Origin: an uncultured Alteromonadaceae bacterium
GTDB lineage: Bacteria > Pseudomonadota > Gammaproteobacteria > Enterobacterales > Alteromonadaceae
Length of the DNA: 64,000 nucleotides
Assembly (NCBI GenBank): GCA_947494925.1
Contig: CANLWS010000007.1
Span: 310,001 to 374,000 of the forward strand
Direction: 5' to 3'
Positions within the stretch are counted from its first letter, which is position 1. The number at the start of each line of letters is the position of its first letter. The position numbers were made by a program, and so were the translations under genes. Under the pieces are notes generated by a model. The model was not told where the DNA came from. It ran no database searches and worked only from the letters and a program-made list of their open reading frames with translations. Of the stretch, positions 52,422 to 62,436 are shown in pieces.

Positions 52422-53768
52422 ATGAATCAAACCAATATTTTAATTGTTGAAGATGACGCAGGGTTGCGAGAAGCACTGGTTGATACGCTGACACTAGGTG
52501 ACTATGCTGTGATTGAAGCCGATTGTGCAGAACAGGCAATGGTCAAACTTGCCAGTAGTAAAGTTGATCTGGTGGTGAGTGATATTCAAATGGGTGAAAT
52601 GTCAGGTCTGGCATTGTTAAAAAGTGTTAAAAACAAGTACCCTAATCTGCCCATTTTACTGATGACAGCTTATGCAACTATCGATGATGCTGTTCAGGCT
52701 ATGCGAGACGGTGCGACTGACTATTTGTCTAAACCCTTCAGCCCTGAAGTATTATTGAATCTTGTTAGTCGTTACGCCCCAGCTAAGAAAGTTGAATCGC
52801 GAACTCCGATTGCCGCAGATCCAATCAGTCAGAACCTTCTGCAACTGGCTCAGCGTGTTGCGACTGCAGATGCCACTGTAATGGTGTTAGGCCCTAGCGG
52901 CTCCGGTAAAGAAGTACTGGCTCGATATATTCATGATCAGTCAGCACGTAGTGAAGATCCATTTGTTGCCATTAATTGTGCAGCCATCCCGGAAAATATG
53001 CTTGAAGCTACCTTATTCGGCTACGAAAAAGGAGCATTCACGGGTGCCTTGCAGGCTTGTCCCGGTAAGTTTGAGCAAGCTCAGGGAGGCTCAATTTTAC
53101 TGGATGAAATCACAGAGATGGATTTGTCACTACAAGCTAAATTGTTACGTGTATTGCAAGAAAAAGAAGTTGAGCGCCTCGGCGGTCGCAAGACTATTTC
53201 ACTCAATGTCAGAGTCATTGCTACCAGTAACCGTGATTTGAGACAGGCAGTTGAAGAAGGTAAATTTCGTGAAGACCTATACTACAGGCTCAATGTATTC
53301 CCACTGATGTGGCCATCGCTGCATAACCGTGCGGGCGATATAGTGCCACTGGCAGAGCACTTAATTGAGCGGCATTGCAAACACACGTCAGAGTTTGTAC
53401 CTAGCCTGTCAGCTTCAGCTCGCAGCAAACTTCTGCAGCATGCTTGGCCTGGTAATGTCCGTGAGCTGGAGAATGTTATTCAGCGTGCTTTGATCTTGTC
53501 AAATGGGCAATATATTGATGCAGCAGACCTGATGATAGAAATCGGTTTGGAACAAAATAATGTGGAAGAAAGTATTCAGCTTGTAGAAGACGATGCCAGT
53601 CGACTTGGGTCAGAATTGCGTCAGCAGGAACATCAGATCATTTTAGATACTTTGCAATCATGCAATGGCAAACGAAAGGAAGTAGCAGAGCGATTAGGGA
53701 TCAGTCCCCGAACACTTCGTTACAAACTGGCAAAAATGCGTGAAGTTGGAATAGAAGTGCCTGCATAA
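52422..53768 (+). CDS. flrC: flagellar response regulator FlrC/FleR (sigma-54 activator)
   Basis: A 448-residue regulator with an N-terminal receiver domain (phosphorylation at Asp54 in VVSDIQMG, Lys near 104), an AAA+ domain (Walker A GPSGSGKE near 158, GAFTGA, LLDEITEM) and a Fis-type HTH (VAERLGISPRTLRYKLAKM). Phosphorylated FlrC activates class III flagellar genes. It lies directly after flrB and is followed by a terminator. Confidence 0.95.
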   Translation: MNQTNILIVEDDAGLREALVDTLTLGDYAVIEADCAEQAMVKLASSKVDLVVSDIQMGEMSGLALLKSVKNKYPNLPILLMTAYATIDDAVQAMRDGATDYLSKPFSPEVLLNLVSRYAPAKKVESRTPIAADPISQNLLQLAQRVATADATVMVLGPSGSGKEVLARYIHDQSARSEDPFVAINCAAIPENMLEATLFGYEKGAFTGALQACPGKFEQAQGGSILLDEITEMDLSLQAKLLRVLQEKEVERLGGRKTISLNVRVIATSNRDLRQAVEEGKFREDLYYRLNVFPLMWPSLHNRAGDIVPLAEHLIERHCKHTSEFVPSLSASARSKLLQHAWPGNVRELENVIQRALILSNGQYIDAADLMIEIGLEQNNVEESIQLVEDDASRLGSELRQQEHQIILDTLQSCNGKRKEVAERLGISPRTLRYKLAKMREVGIEVPA

Positions 53769-53835
53769 ATTTCTAATACCTATTGAACTAGTTAGCCTAC
53801 TGCTGCAGACATATACCCCATGTTCTGACAGCCTT

Positions 53836-53864
53836 AAGTCGTCCAAAAATGGGCGACTTTTTTT
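53836..53864 (+). terminator. rho-independent terminator after flrC
   Basis: AAGTCGTCC pairs with GGGCGACTT (one G-T wobble) around an AAAAAT loop, followed by T7. It separates flrC from the fliE operon. Confidence 0.88.
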
Positions 53865-53958
53865 AGGTAGGTGAAAGGTACATCTGTCAATAAAATGACA
53901 ATTTCTATTATTCTCCCAAGCCACTTCGTAACACATTGATTTATAAGAATTAAATATC

Positions 53959-53975
53959 TTGGCATTGAGCTTGCA
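53959..53975 (+). promoter_or_regulatory. sigma-54 promoter of the fliE operon
   Basis: TTGGCAT-TGAGC-TTGCA matches the RpoN consensus nearly perfectly, with the required 12-base G-to-G distance between the -24 GG and -12 GC. It lies about 45 bases before the fliE start and probably drives fliE through at least fliN. Confidence 0.9.
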
Positions 53976-54021
53976 GAACTGTCACATAACCGACATTAAT
54001 CATTGAAAGTGGAAAATCGAT

Positions 54022-54351
54022 ATGGACATAAAGGCACAGTCTTTGTTCAAAGAAATGCAAGCAATGGCAGCAGATACCCAGTTAAACATGGGGCAAATGC
54101 AAAACCCATTGCAAATTAATCCTTCTTCACAAAATTTTCAGGAAATGCTTGGCCAGGCAATTAATACGGTTAACAGCATGCAGCTTGAATCCCGAACACA
54201 ACAACAGCGATTCGAAATGGGCGACAACTCCCTGTCATTGGCAGATGTCATGGTCGCAAAAGAGAAATCGGGAATAGCTTTTGAGGCCACTGTCCAGGTG
54301 CGCAACAAAGTGCTTGAAGCCTACAAACAAATAATGAATATGCCGGTTTGA
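54022..54351 (+). CDS. fliE: flagellar hook-basal body protein FliE
   Basis: A 109-residue protein with the FliE pattern: a Gln/Met-rich N-terminus, then FQEMLGQAINTVNSMQ near 39-54, and the conserved C-terminal end (VQVRNKVLEAYKQIMNMPV). FliE joins the MS ring to the rod. It opens the fliE-fliN operon behind a sigma-54 promoter, and the order fliEFGHIJKLMN is that of polar flagella. Confidence 0.93.
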   Translation: MDIKAQSLFKEMQAMAADTQLNMGQMQNPLQINPSSQNFQEMLGQAINTVNSMQLESRTQQQRFEMGDNSLSLADVMVAKEKSGIAFEATVQVRNKVLEAYKQIMNMPV

Positions 54352-54368
54352 GCGTAAGGGGTTAAACA

Positions 54369-56069
54369 GTGGCTGAAGCAGTAGGAACAGAATTGGCCGT
54401 CGCCGACGGTGATTCATACGGTAACGAAATAGAGGCAGAACAAAAATCAGGCTTCATGGATGCTCTGAGTAGTGGCGATATGATGCGTCAAATGGCCTTA
54501 GTGGTTGCCCTAGTAATTTGTGTTGCTATTGCTTTTTTCATCGTTATCTGGGCTCAGGAACCAGAATATCGTCCACTGGCTAAAATGGACACCACAGAGC
54601 TGATTGAAACGCTCGATTATCTTGACCAGAATTATCCAGAGTACCGCCTCGAAGGTAACACGATTTATGTCAGAGAAGACCAATACAAACTAGTCAAATT
54701 AGGCATGACACGCCAAGGGCTTAGCAATGATGTATCTGAAGGTACAGAAATCATCATGCAGGATATGGGGTTTGGTGTTAGTCAGCGTGTTGAAAAAGAG
54801 CGTCTGAAACATGCCCGAGAACAACAGATAGCTCGTACTATTGAAGAAATTAATGGTGTCGCCAGAGCGAAGGTGCTGTTGGCTATGCCTAAGGAAAACG
54901 TTTTTGCCCGCCGTGAAAAGAAAGCCAGTGCTACCGTTGTAATCACGTCAGGTAGGGGAGCATCGCTGTCGTCTGAAGAAGTCGATGCAATAGTAGATAT
55001 AGTTGCCTCTGCTGTGCAGGGAATGGAACCAGACAGGGTGACAGTTACTGACAGCAATGGTCGTTTGCTCAATTCTGGCTCACAAAACTCTTCCGCTGCA
55101 CGTTCTCGTAAAGAATACGAAATGGAGAAGCAACGGGAATCTTCGTATCTGAACAAAATAGATTCAATACTGATACCCGTACTCGGACTAGGTAATTATA
55201 CGGCTCAGGCTGATGTCACTATGGACTTTACTGCGGTGGAGCAAACGCAACGCCGGTACAACCCGGATCTGCCAGCGGTCAGAAGTGAGATGCTGGTAGA
55301 AGAGAACAGTGTGGGAGGCGTCATTGCGGGTATTCCCGGGGCTCTGACCAATCAGCCTCCGCTTGATTCGAATATCCCGGAACGAGCAACTAGCAGCAAT
55401 TCACAACAGTCTGTTCCTGGACGAAATTCCAAGGAAGAGACGCGAAACTACGAACTGGACACTACAATTAGTCATACCAAACAACAAACCGGTGTGATCA
55501 GGAGATTGAGCGTGTCCGTTGCAGTGGATCATATCTCGCAAACCGCAGCAGATGGAACAGTCACCACGGCGCCGCGACCACAGGAAGAGTTATTGAATAT
55601 CAGAAGGTTATTACAGGGTGGTATTGGATTTGACGTCGCGCGGGGCGACTCATTGGAAGTTGTAAGTATCCCCTTTAGTCGTGAAGGTGAATTTGTTGAA
55701 GCAGAGTTACCTATTTATGAGCAAGAATGGTTTGTCGACGTCATTAAATGGGTGTCTGTTTCCTTTGTATTAGTTGCCTTGATTCTGGGTCTTGTCAGGC
55801 CCATGTTAAATAAACTGATTAATCCTGAAGATACCAAAGATATTGATGATTTTGATTCCGACGATGCCCTGGATCTGGGAGACGAGACAATCAGTATGTT
55901 GTCTCAGGAATTCGACGAAGGACAGGTTGGTTTTGCGGCTGACGGCTCACTGATGTTGCCAGATTTACATAAAGATGAAGATGTACTTAAAGCGGTGCGG
56001 GCACTCGTGGCAAATGAACCGGAATTATCGGCTCAGGTTGTCAAGGGTTGGCTGATGATGGATGAATAG
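54369..56069 (+). CDS. fliF: flagellar MS-ring protein FliF
   Basis: A 566-residue protein from a GTG start, with two membrane helices (about 42-62 and 461-480) flanking the periplasmic ring-building part, as in FliF. The start region has DALSSGDMMRQMA before the first helix; the C-terminal acidic tail (DDFDSDDALDLGDE, then DEDVLKAVRALVANEPE) binds FliG. FliF forms the membrane base of the motor and houses the export gate. Confidence 0.95.
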   Translation: MAEAVGTELAVADGDSYGNEIEAEQKSGFMDALSSGDMMRQMALVVALVICVAIAFFIVIWAQEPEYRPLAKMDTTELIETLDYLDQNYPEYRLEGNTIYVREDQYKLVKLGMTRQGLSNDVSEGTEIIMQDMGFGVSQRVEKERLKHAREQQIARTIEEINGVARAKVLLAMPKENVFARREKKASATVVITSGRGASLSSEEVDAIVDIVASAVQGMEPDRVTVTDSNGRLLNSGSQNSSAARSRKEYEMEKQRESSYLNKIDSILIPVLGLGNYTAQADVTMDFTAVEQTQRRYNPDLPAVRSEMLVEENSVGGVIAGIPGALTNQPPLDSNIPERATSSNSQQSVPGRNSKEETRNYELDTTISHTKQQTGVIRRLSVSVAVDHISQTAADGTVTTAPRPQEELLNIRRLLQGGIGFDVARGDSLEVVSIPFSREGEFVEAELPIYEQEWFVDVIKWVSVSFVLVALILGLVRPMLNKLINPEDTKDIDDFDSDDALDLGDETISMLSQEFDEGQVGFAADGSLMLPDLHKDEDVLKAVRALVANEPELSAQVVKGWLMMDE

Positions 56070-56080
56070 GGGGTTATGAC

Positions 56081-57121
56081 ATGTCTGATGAATTGGCAGT
56101 AGCAGAGCAACCTGACTACGACATATCTAAACTCGAAGGCGTTGATAAGGCGGCTATCCTGTTATTAAGCCTGTCTGAGGAAGATGCTGCTCAAATCTTG
56201 AAACATCTTGAACCCAAACAAGTTCAAAAGCTGGGCCAGGCAATGGCTCAGATAGACGACATGACGCAGTCAAAAATTACTGCGGTTCATAAACACTTTA
56301 TCGAAGAAATACAGAACTACAGCACCATAGGTTTCCAGAGTCAGGACTTTGTTAAACGCGCATTAACGGCTGCATTAGGTGAAGACAAAGCGGCCAACCT
56401 GATTGATCAGATATTGATGGGTAGCGGTGCCAAAGGTTTGGATTCACTCAAATGGATGGATTCCAAGCAAGTGGCCAGTATCATCCGTAATGAGCACCCT
56501 CAGATCCAAACTATTGTTATGTCTTACCTCGACGCAGAGCAGTCTGCCGAAATCTTGTCTCAATTCCCGGAAAAAGTGCGCCTCGATTTGATGATGCGTG
56601 TGGCCAATCTTGAAGAGGTCCAACCGGCAGCACTACAGGAACTAAATGAAATTATGGAGAAACAATTTGCCGGTCAGGCTGGTACGCAAGCAGCTAAAAT
56701 GGGCGGCTTGAAATCCGCAGCTGACATTATGAACTACCTTGATACTAATATTGAAGGGCAGTTGATGGATGCCATCCGTGAGCAAGATGAGGAAATGAGT
56801 CAGCAAATTCAAGATCTCATGTTTGTCTTCGACAATCTGGCCGAAGTGGATGACCGTGCTATTCAAGCTATCTTGCGCGAAGTTCAGCAGGACTCATTGC
56901 TTAAAGCAATCAAAGGTGCTGACGACGGCCTCAAAGATAAAATTACCAAGAATATGTCTAAACGGGCGGCCGAAATGCTTATTGATGACCTGGAGGCCCT
57001 GGGACCAGTGCGCATAAGTGAAGTCGAAACCGCACAGAAAGAAATATTGTCTGTTGCACGTCGCCTTGCTGATGCTGGTGAAATTATGCTTGGCGGTGGT
57101 GGTGGTGAAGAATTCTTGTAA
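56081..57121 (+). CDS. fliG: flagellar motor switch protein FliG
   Basis: A 346-residue FliG with the N-terminal FliF-binding domain, the middle domain with the EHPQ motif (NEHPQIQTIV) and the C-terminal torque domain (DLEALGPVRISEVETAQ). FliG transmits torque from the stators and binds FliM. It starts 11 bases after fliF. Confidence 0.95.
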   Translation: MSDELAVAEQPDYDISKLEGVDKAAILLLSLSEEDAAQILKHLEPKQVQKLGQAMAQIDDMTQSKITAVHKHFIEEIQNYSTIGFQSQDFVKRALTAALGEDKAANLIDQILMGSGAKGLDSLKWMDSKQVASIIRNEHPQIQTIVMSYLDAEQSAEILSQFPEKVRLDLMMRVANLEEVQPAALQELNEIMEKQFAGQAGTQAAKMGGLKSAADIMNYLDTNIEGQLMDAIREQDEEMSQQIQDLMFVFDNLAEVDDRAIQAILREVQQDSLLKAIKGADDGLKDKITKNMSKRAAEMLIDDLEALGPVRISEVETAQKEILSVARRLADAGEIMLGGGGGEEFL

Positions 57122-57133
57122 GCGGAACGTTAA

Positions 57134-57919
57134 GTGAGTCATTCCTCCGATATGCATGAGCAGGATAAAGATATCTCTGCCTGGGATCTACCTTACGTTG
57201 AAGATGCCAGGCCGGTTGATGAAAACAAAACCAATGCCTTAAACAAGCGCAGTGATTGGAAGTATGAGCCTCCTGAAGAAGTAGAGGAAATATTACCTCC
57301 CACCGCAGAAGAAATCGAAGCAATCAGAGCCGCCGCTTATCAGGATGGTTTTGCACAAGGTAAGAGTGAAGGGCTTGAAAAGGGCCAAAAAGAAGGAATG
57401 GCGCTAGGCTTGGAGAAAGGCCATGCTGAAGGCGTGGAAAAAGGCTTGGCTGAAGGGCTGGCCACAGGTGAAGAGCAGATCAATCAGCAGATTGCTGAAT
57501 GGCAGTCACTGTTGCAGCAGTTGCAGAATCCAGTTGTTCAGGTGCAGGAAGAACTGCAAAAAGAGTTGGTGCAACTCTCTGTCAGCCTGGCAAGAGCAGT
57601 CATTAAAGCAGAAACAATCACTAACCCTGATATTATATTTCAGGCCTTGAGCGAAGGTTTGAAGGTCTTACCTATTCAGGAAAGTGCGTATCAGATCCAC
57701 CTGCACCCACAGGATATCGAACTTATCAAACAGCATTTTAAGGAAGAGGAAATCAGTCAACACAACTGGTTGTTTGTTGAAGCTCCGCAAATGGCAAGAG
57801 GCGGATGCGATATTTCTACTGCCAGTAACGCTGTGGATGTGAGTATCGAAAGACGGACCAGAGATGTATTAGACAAATTCCTGCTGGAGCAGGGCTTCAA
57901 TCAGATAGATAAAAATTGA
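57134..57919 (+). CDS. fliH: flagellar export ATPase regulator FliH
   Basis: A 261-residue protein from a GTG start. The run of Gly-x3-Gly repeats (from AQGKSEG near 74 to GLATG near 112) and the surrounding coiled helix are a hallmark of FliH, which holds FliI. The C-terminal part ([16 protein letters not shown], then [15 protein letters not shown]) fits the ATPase-stator domain. Confidence 0.92.
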   Translation: MSHSSDMHEQDKDISAWDLPYVEDARPVDENKTNALNKRSDWKYEPPEEVEEILPPTAEEIEAIRAAAYQDGFAQGKSEGLEKGQKEGMALGLEKGHAEGVEKGLAEGLATGEEQINQQIAEWQSLLQQLQNPVVQVQEELQKELVQLSVSLARAVIKAETITNPDIIFQALSEGLKVLPIQESAYQIHLHPQDIELIKQHFKEEEISQHNWLFVEAPQMARGGCDISTASNAVDVSIERRTRDVLDKFLLEQGFNQIDKN

Positions 57920-57929
57920 GACATCAATA

Positions 57930-59261
57930 GTGTCGGCAATAATCGATAAAATTAAACAACTTCAAACTCAGGTTCCACAAGCCCCATCGGTTTGTGCCGG
58001 TAAACTTGTTCGCGGCATAGGGCTTACCCTGGAAGCTGTTGGGTGTCAGATGCCGGTTGGAAGCCAATGTCTGGTAAAAACTATTGAGGGCGAAATCGAA
58101 GCTGAAGTAGTAGGTTTTGCCGAGGATGTTACCTATCTGATGCCCACGGAAGCAGTAAAAGGTATTGTTCCAGGATCGCGAGTTCAGCCGCTGAATCGGG
58201 AACAAGGCTTGCCGGTTGGTATGGACTTGTTGGGCAGAGTGGTGGACGGTAACGGTCAGCCTCTTGATGGCCTGGGGCCAATCCAGGCAGAAAAACGCAT
58301 CCCTCTTACCCGGCCACCCATGAATCCGCTACTCAGAAAGCCAATTACGCAACCACTAGACGTTGGTGTGCGTGCTATCAATTCAATGATTACTGTTGGT
58401 TCCGGTCAGCGAATGGGGCTTTTTGCGGGAAGTGGTGTAGGTAAAAGTGTCTTGCTTGGCATGATGACCAGAGGCACCAGTGCGGATGTCGTGGTTGTTG
58501 GGCTGGTTGGGGAACGGGGCCGAGAGGTAAAGGAATTTATACAGGATATTCTGACGGATGAAGAAAGACAAAAAGCTGTTGTAGTTGCTGCACCAGCGGA
58601 TACCTCACCATTGATGCGGCTTAAGGGCTGCGAAACAGCGGTGAGCATCGCAGAGTATTTTCGCGACAAGGGGATGAATGTACTTTTGCTGGTGGATTCG
58701 TTAACCCGTTATGCAATGGCGCAACGGGAGATTGCCCTTGCCGTAGGTGAACCACCTGCAACTAAAGGATATCCGCCCTCAGTATTTGCACGCTTACCTG
58801 CATTGGTGGAAAGAGCTGGAAATGGGGCTGACAATCAAGGTTCGATTACGGCATTTTATACGGTACTTACCGAAGGTGATGACTTACAGGATCCTATTGC
58901 GGATGCCGCACGGGCAATTTTAGATGGTCACATTGTGTTATCACGGCAGCTAGCAGATTCGGGACATTATCCTGCAATAGATGTGGAAGCGTCCATCAGT
59001 CGGGTGATGCCTATGGTTGTCAGCGACGAGCACATGATGGCAAGCAGGCGCATTAAGCAGGTGTACTCAAACTATCAGCAAAATAAAGATCTGATAAACA
59101 TTGGTGCTTACAATAAAGGTTCCGACCCTCGAATCGACTTGGCGATATCTGCAGAACCAGCCATCAAGGCATTTTTACAGCAAGGGATGCAACAGATTTT
59201 ACCTTATGACGAAAGCCTTGAATCGACCATGACCTTGGCAGGCGGACTTGGACCAGGATAA
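57930..59261 (+). CDS. fliI: flagellar export ATPase FliI
   Basis: A 443-residue ATPase from a GTG start, with Walker A AGSGVGKS at 166-173, a GERGREV motif and [10 protein letters not shown] as the Walker B region. FliI hydrolyses ATP at the export gate and is close in sequence to F1-ATPase beta. It starts 10 bases after fliH. Confidence 0.95.
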   Translation: MSAIIDKIKQLQTQVPQAPSVCAGKLVRGIGLTLEAVGCQMPVGSQCLVKTIEGEIEAEVVGFAEDVTYLMPTEAVKGIVPGSRVQPLNREQGLPVGMDLLGRVVDGNGQPLDGLGPIQAEKRIPLTRPPMNPLLRKPITQPLDVGVRAINSMITVGSGQRMGLFAGSGVGKSVLLGMMTRGTSADVVVVGLVGERGREVKEFIQDILTDEERQKAVVVAAPADTSPLMRLKGCETAVSIAEYFRDKGMNVLLLVDSLTRYAMAQREIALAVGEPPATKGYPPSVFARLPALVERAGNGADNQGSITAFYTVLTEGDDLQDPIADAARAILDGHIVLSRQLADSGHYPAIDVEASISRVMPMVVSDEHMMASRRIKQVYSNYQQNKDLINIGAYNKGSDPRIDLAISAEPAIKAFLQQGMQQILPYDESLESTMTLAGGLGPG

Positions 59262-59286
59262 GCATTGAATATAAATAGGAATGTGA

Positions 59287-59721
59287 ATGGCAGAACAACA
59301 ATTACGTTTAGTGGCTGACTGGGAAAATCAAAAAGAGCAACAGTGTGCTCAGGAATTTCAGTTGGCTCAACAAAACGCTGATCTGCAAAAGCAAAAACTA
59401 AGCAGCCTGGAGCAATATCGGCTTGATTACCTTCGTCAAACGCAAACCAGGGCGTCTCAGGGCGTAGTTGCGAGGAGCTTTAATCAACACCAATCTTTTA
59501 TTGGAAAGCTGGATAAAGCCTGTGAGCAGCAAATGCATGTTCATAGCCAGGCGTTACTGGTTGCTGAGCAACGCAAGTCGCTTTGGTTACAACAGCAACG
59601 TAAGCGCAAAGCTGTTGAAATGTTACTTGAAAAAAAGCGGCAACAACGGGTTTATCAGGAAAATCGCGTAGAACAGCAAATTCTAGACGAAATGGCAATC
59701 CAAAAATTTATCCGCAGGTAG
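59287..59721 (+). CDS. fliJ: flagellar export chaperone FliJ
   Basis: A 144-residue protein that is nearly all coiled coil and rich in Gln, Lys and Arg, typical of FliJ. It has the LEQYRLDYL segment near 41-49 and a basic C-terminus. FliJ links FliI to the export gate. The position between fliI and fliK supports the assignment, as sequence conservation is low. Confidence 0.88.
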   Translation: MAEQQLRLVADWENQKEQQCAQEFQLAQQNADLQKQKLSSLEQYRLDYLRQTQTRASQGVVARSFNQHQSFIGKLDKACEQQMHVHSQALLVAEQRKSLWLQQQRKRKAVEMLLEKKRQQRVYQENRVEQQILDEMAIQKFIRR

Positions 59722-59832
59722 TTCCTTTTCAGTATATCGGTTGTGAATGAGTGACAGATTGGAATGGACTTTGCTCTAACCCATGTAAGTATCCTTAAAA
59801 CTCCCTTAAATTGGGTTCTGGAAGTCAAAAAT

Positions 59833-61791
59833 ATGCAACGAATTGCCGCCTCAGTTCCAGACATTGCCGCTTTGCCGGTCAATGTAAATGTTAGCGACTC
59901 GAATCTGAACAACTCTAATGAGCAATTTAAACACCTTCTAAAAGATCATAATAGTCAGGATAGAGTTTTTCAGCAGCCTGGCGAACGGGCTGCCCCTCGG
60001 ATTGACAGCTCTCGGGACAGGCGCTCCCAGGAACAGCAATCCAGTTCGGATAGCAGGGTTGTAGACAGAAAAAATGCAGATCAGGGAGAAAAAATTGAGC
60101 CGGAAGACGCTCCGCAGCAGGGATCAAAGCTTTCAGATGAGCCAAAGCAGGCTGTGGAAAACACCAGGGACGATAAAGAACTGTCTACGGAAACTGATCC
60201 TGCAGCTACGAATGAAACTGATCCGTTGGCCGTTGCAGATAAACCTGCAGATGAAGAACTGGAATCTGATGACATACTGCTTAAACCCATAGTGGAAGAG
60301 GACGTAGACTGGTTGGCCCTGTTGCAGAGGATAGAGGACAACGCTCTAGCGACGGAAGGGTCAGAAAAGAAAGGTCAAGAAGACATTTCCCTAGAGTTGA
60401 CCGATGAAATTGTCGTACAAAACAAAAGTGCTGATGTCACGGAAGTTCTTAACACTTTGATCAACCAGGAAGCAGTTGAGTCGGAACAGTCGGCAGAAGC
60501 AAAGGGCGACAGTTTGCTAGATGAACTGGCTCAGCTTGTCGCTAAACTTAATGATGATATTGAAAACGGTGACCGCGCGGACCTGCTGGCCGAATTGCAA
60601 GGTTTACTTTCGCAACTGCTTAAATCTGACAGTAAAACTGAAGGCGTTTCCGCAGAATCAGCTGACGAATTGACTCAATTGGGCATGGAAGAATTCGATT
60701 TGGCACTTTTGCAAAGTCTATTCAGTGATGAAGGCGTTTCCCAGGAATTAGAATCTGCGCAACTCGGTTTATTCGAGGAAGAAGAATTGAGTGAAACATT
60801 GTTGGCAGAGACTGATAAGCCGTTGATAACAGAAACTCCGGTATTGTCCTCAGATACTACCTTGGAAAAATTGCTCAAGCTCGACCCTGAAAAACTTGAT
60901 ATAGCGCTCAAAAATCTCGCCGACAGATTGAATGAACAAGGGCAACTTACGCAAACTGAAAATACAGATCAGGTGGCGCTGCTGAGTGAAGAAGTGCCCG
61001 ATATTTCTTTAAAACTATTTAGTCACGGAGAAGACAAAGCGCAATTTATTGCCAATATGAAATCTGGCTTAAAAGAAATGGCGAATCAACTCAAACAAGG
61101 TCATGAACCCGGGATCAACTTAAAGTCTTTGGTAGAAGATAGCCTAAATAAAACGCTCTCCGGCAGTGTGCAGAACATTGAAGTACAACCTGTTCAACTG
61201 GACGTCGTGTTGCAATCTTTTGGTCAGGCAATAGATCTATCATCGCAATTGCAATCTCACTCACAACAGCAAACACACTTATTGGCTGGTTTGGATAGGG
61301 GCAACATAAGAGAAAGTGGACTGCAGGCACAAATTGAAAGTAACAAACAGGCCCAGGTACAGTCCAGCTTCGAAAGAGCGGTCAATATCAACCGACCTGA
61401 AGGGCATACCCAGCTAGCGGATAAAGTCCGCTGGATGGTAAACCAAAATAACTTAACCGCGGACATACGACTTGATCCCCCTGAACTGGGCTCTATGAAA
61501 GTGAAGGTGCAGGTCAATGGCGAAGCTGCCACGGTTAATTTTGTGGTGCAGTCACAGCAAGCAAGAGACGTATTTGAACAAAATGCGCCACGCTTGAAAG
61601 AACTGCTTGAAGAACAAGGGATCCAATTAGGACAATCTTCAGTGCAGCAGGAACAAAATGGCTCAGAGACCCAAGACGGTGAGTTAGCCGGTCAAGGGAG
61701 CCAACTAGAAAATGAGCAGGAAGACCACCTTGATGCAACAGAGCAACCCATTATAAATGGCAGGGTTGGGGGGATTGATTATTTTGTTTAA
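59833..61791 (+). CDS. fliK: flagellar hook-length control protein FliK
   Basis: A 652-residue protein. The frame is open from ATG at 59764, but the ATG at 59833 has GGAAG 9 bases upstream and starts MQRIAASVP, as FliK proteins do. The first ~500 residues are acidic and low in complexity, as in the ruler part. The C-terminal hook domain has LDPPELGSMKVKV near 569-581 and ENAPRLKELLEEQG-like residues. It is longer than in enteric bacteria (about 400), which is common in polar-flagellate species. Confidence 0.9.
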   Translation: MQRIAASVPDIAALPVNVNVSDSNLNNSNEQFKHLLKDHNSQDRVFQQPGERAAPRIDSSRDRRSQEQQSSSDSRVVDRKNADQGEKIEPEDAPQQGSKLSDEPKQAVENTRDDKELSTETDPAATNETDPLAVADKPADEELESDDILLKPIVEEDVDWLALLQRIEDNALATEGSEKKGQEDISLELTDEIVVQNKSADVTEVLNTLINQEAVESEQSAEAKGDSLLDELAQLVAKLNDDIENGDRADLLAELQGLLSQLLKSDSKTEGVSAESADELTQLGMEEFDLALLQSLFSDEGVSQELESAQLGLFEEEELSETLLAETDKPLITETPVLSSDTTLEKLLKLDPEKLDIALKNLADRLNEQGQLTQTENTDQVALLSEEVPDISLKLFSHGEDKAQFIANMKSGLKEMANQLKQGHEPGINLKSLVEDSLNKTLSGSVQNIEVQPVQLDVVLQSFGQAIDLSSQLQSHSQQQTHLLAGLDRGNIRESGLQAQIESNKQAQVQSSFERAVNINRPEGHTQLADKVRWMVNQNNLTADIRLDPPELGSMKVKVQVNGEAATVNFVVQSQQARDVFEQNAPRLKELLEEQGIQLGQSSVQQEQNGSETQDGELAGQGSQLENEQEDHLDATEQPIINGRVGGIDYFV

Positions 61792-61882
61792 CGATCAATT
61801 TCGCTTATTAGACATTTTTAGCATTGTTATTTGAATTTGGTGACAGATAATAGGGTCAGTTTAAATCCAATTAGAGAAGAAT

Positions 61883-62416
61883 ATGGCTGAAGAAGAACTA
61901 CAAATGGAAGAAGGCGGTGGCAAAAGCAAGATGATGATTATTATCATCGCTGCAGTTGTCGTGGTTGCTGGTGCTGCAGCAGCATATTTTTTACTGGGTA
62001 GTTCTGATGAGCCTGAAATGGTTGATGGCGAACAAGTACAAAGTGAAAGTATGGCAGATGGTGAAGCTGATGACGGTGGAGGTTCTGCTAAATTAGGTAC
62101 AGCATTGTATGTGGCTATGCCCAGACCATTTGTATTCAATGTGCCAGGGTCAGGACGGGATCGTTTAGTACAAATTAAAGTTCAGCTGATGGTCCGAGGG
62201 TCCGATAACGAAGAAACAGCTAAAATGCATGTTCCTTTGATAGAAGGGACCTTGCTAAAAGTATTTAGTGGTGCCAATGCCGATGACTTAGTCACCGAAG
62301 CCGGAAAAGTTGCGCTGAGGGAACAAGCTATTCGGGAAGTTCAAAAGTCATTGCAGGAGCTGACGGGTTCTCAGGTGGTTGAACAAGTTTTGTTCACCGG
62401 TTTCGTAATGCAGTAA
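61883..62416 (+). CDS. fliL: flagellar basal body-associated protein FliL
   Basis: A 177-residue protein with one membrane helix near 17-39 and a periplasmic stomatin-like part (FVFNVPGSGRDRLVQIKVQLM near 87-107). FliL supports the stators. A 91-base gap lies between it and fliK, with no clear promoter. Confidence 0.92.
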   Translation: MAEEELQMEEGGGKSKMMIIIIAAVVVVAGAAAAYFLLGSSDEPEMVDGEQVQSESMADGEADDGGGSAKLGTALYVAMPRPFVFNVPGSGRDRLVQIKVQLMVRGSDNEETAKMHVPLIEGTLLKVFSGANADDLVTEAGKVALREQAIREVQKSLQELTGSQVVEQVLFTGFVMQ

Positions 62417-62436
62417 AGCTAAAAGCGAGAGTTTAG

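Noticed and set aside
59764-59832. Upstream ATG as the FliK start
   Set aside because: It has no correctly spaced ribosome site, while the ATG at 59833 has GGAAG and the usual FliK beginning.
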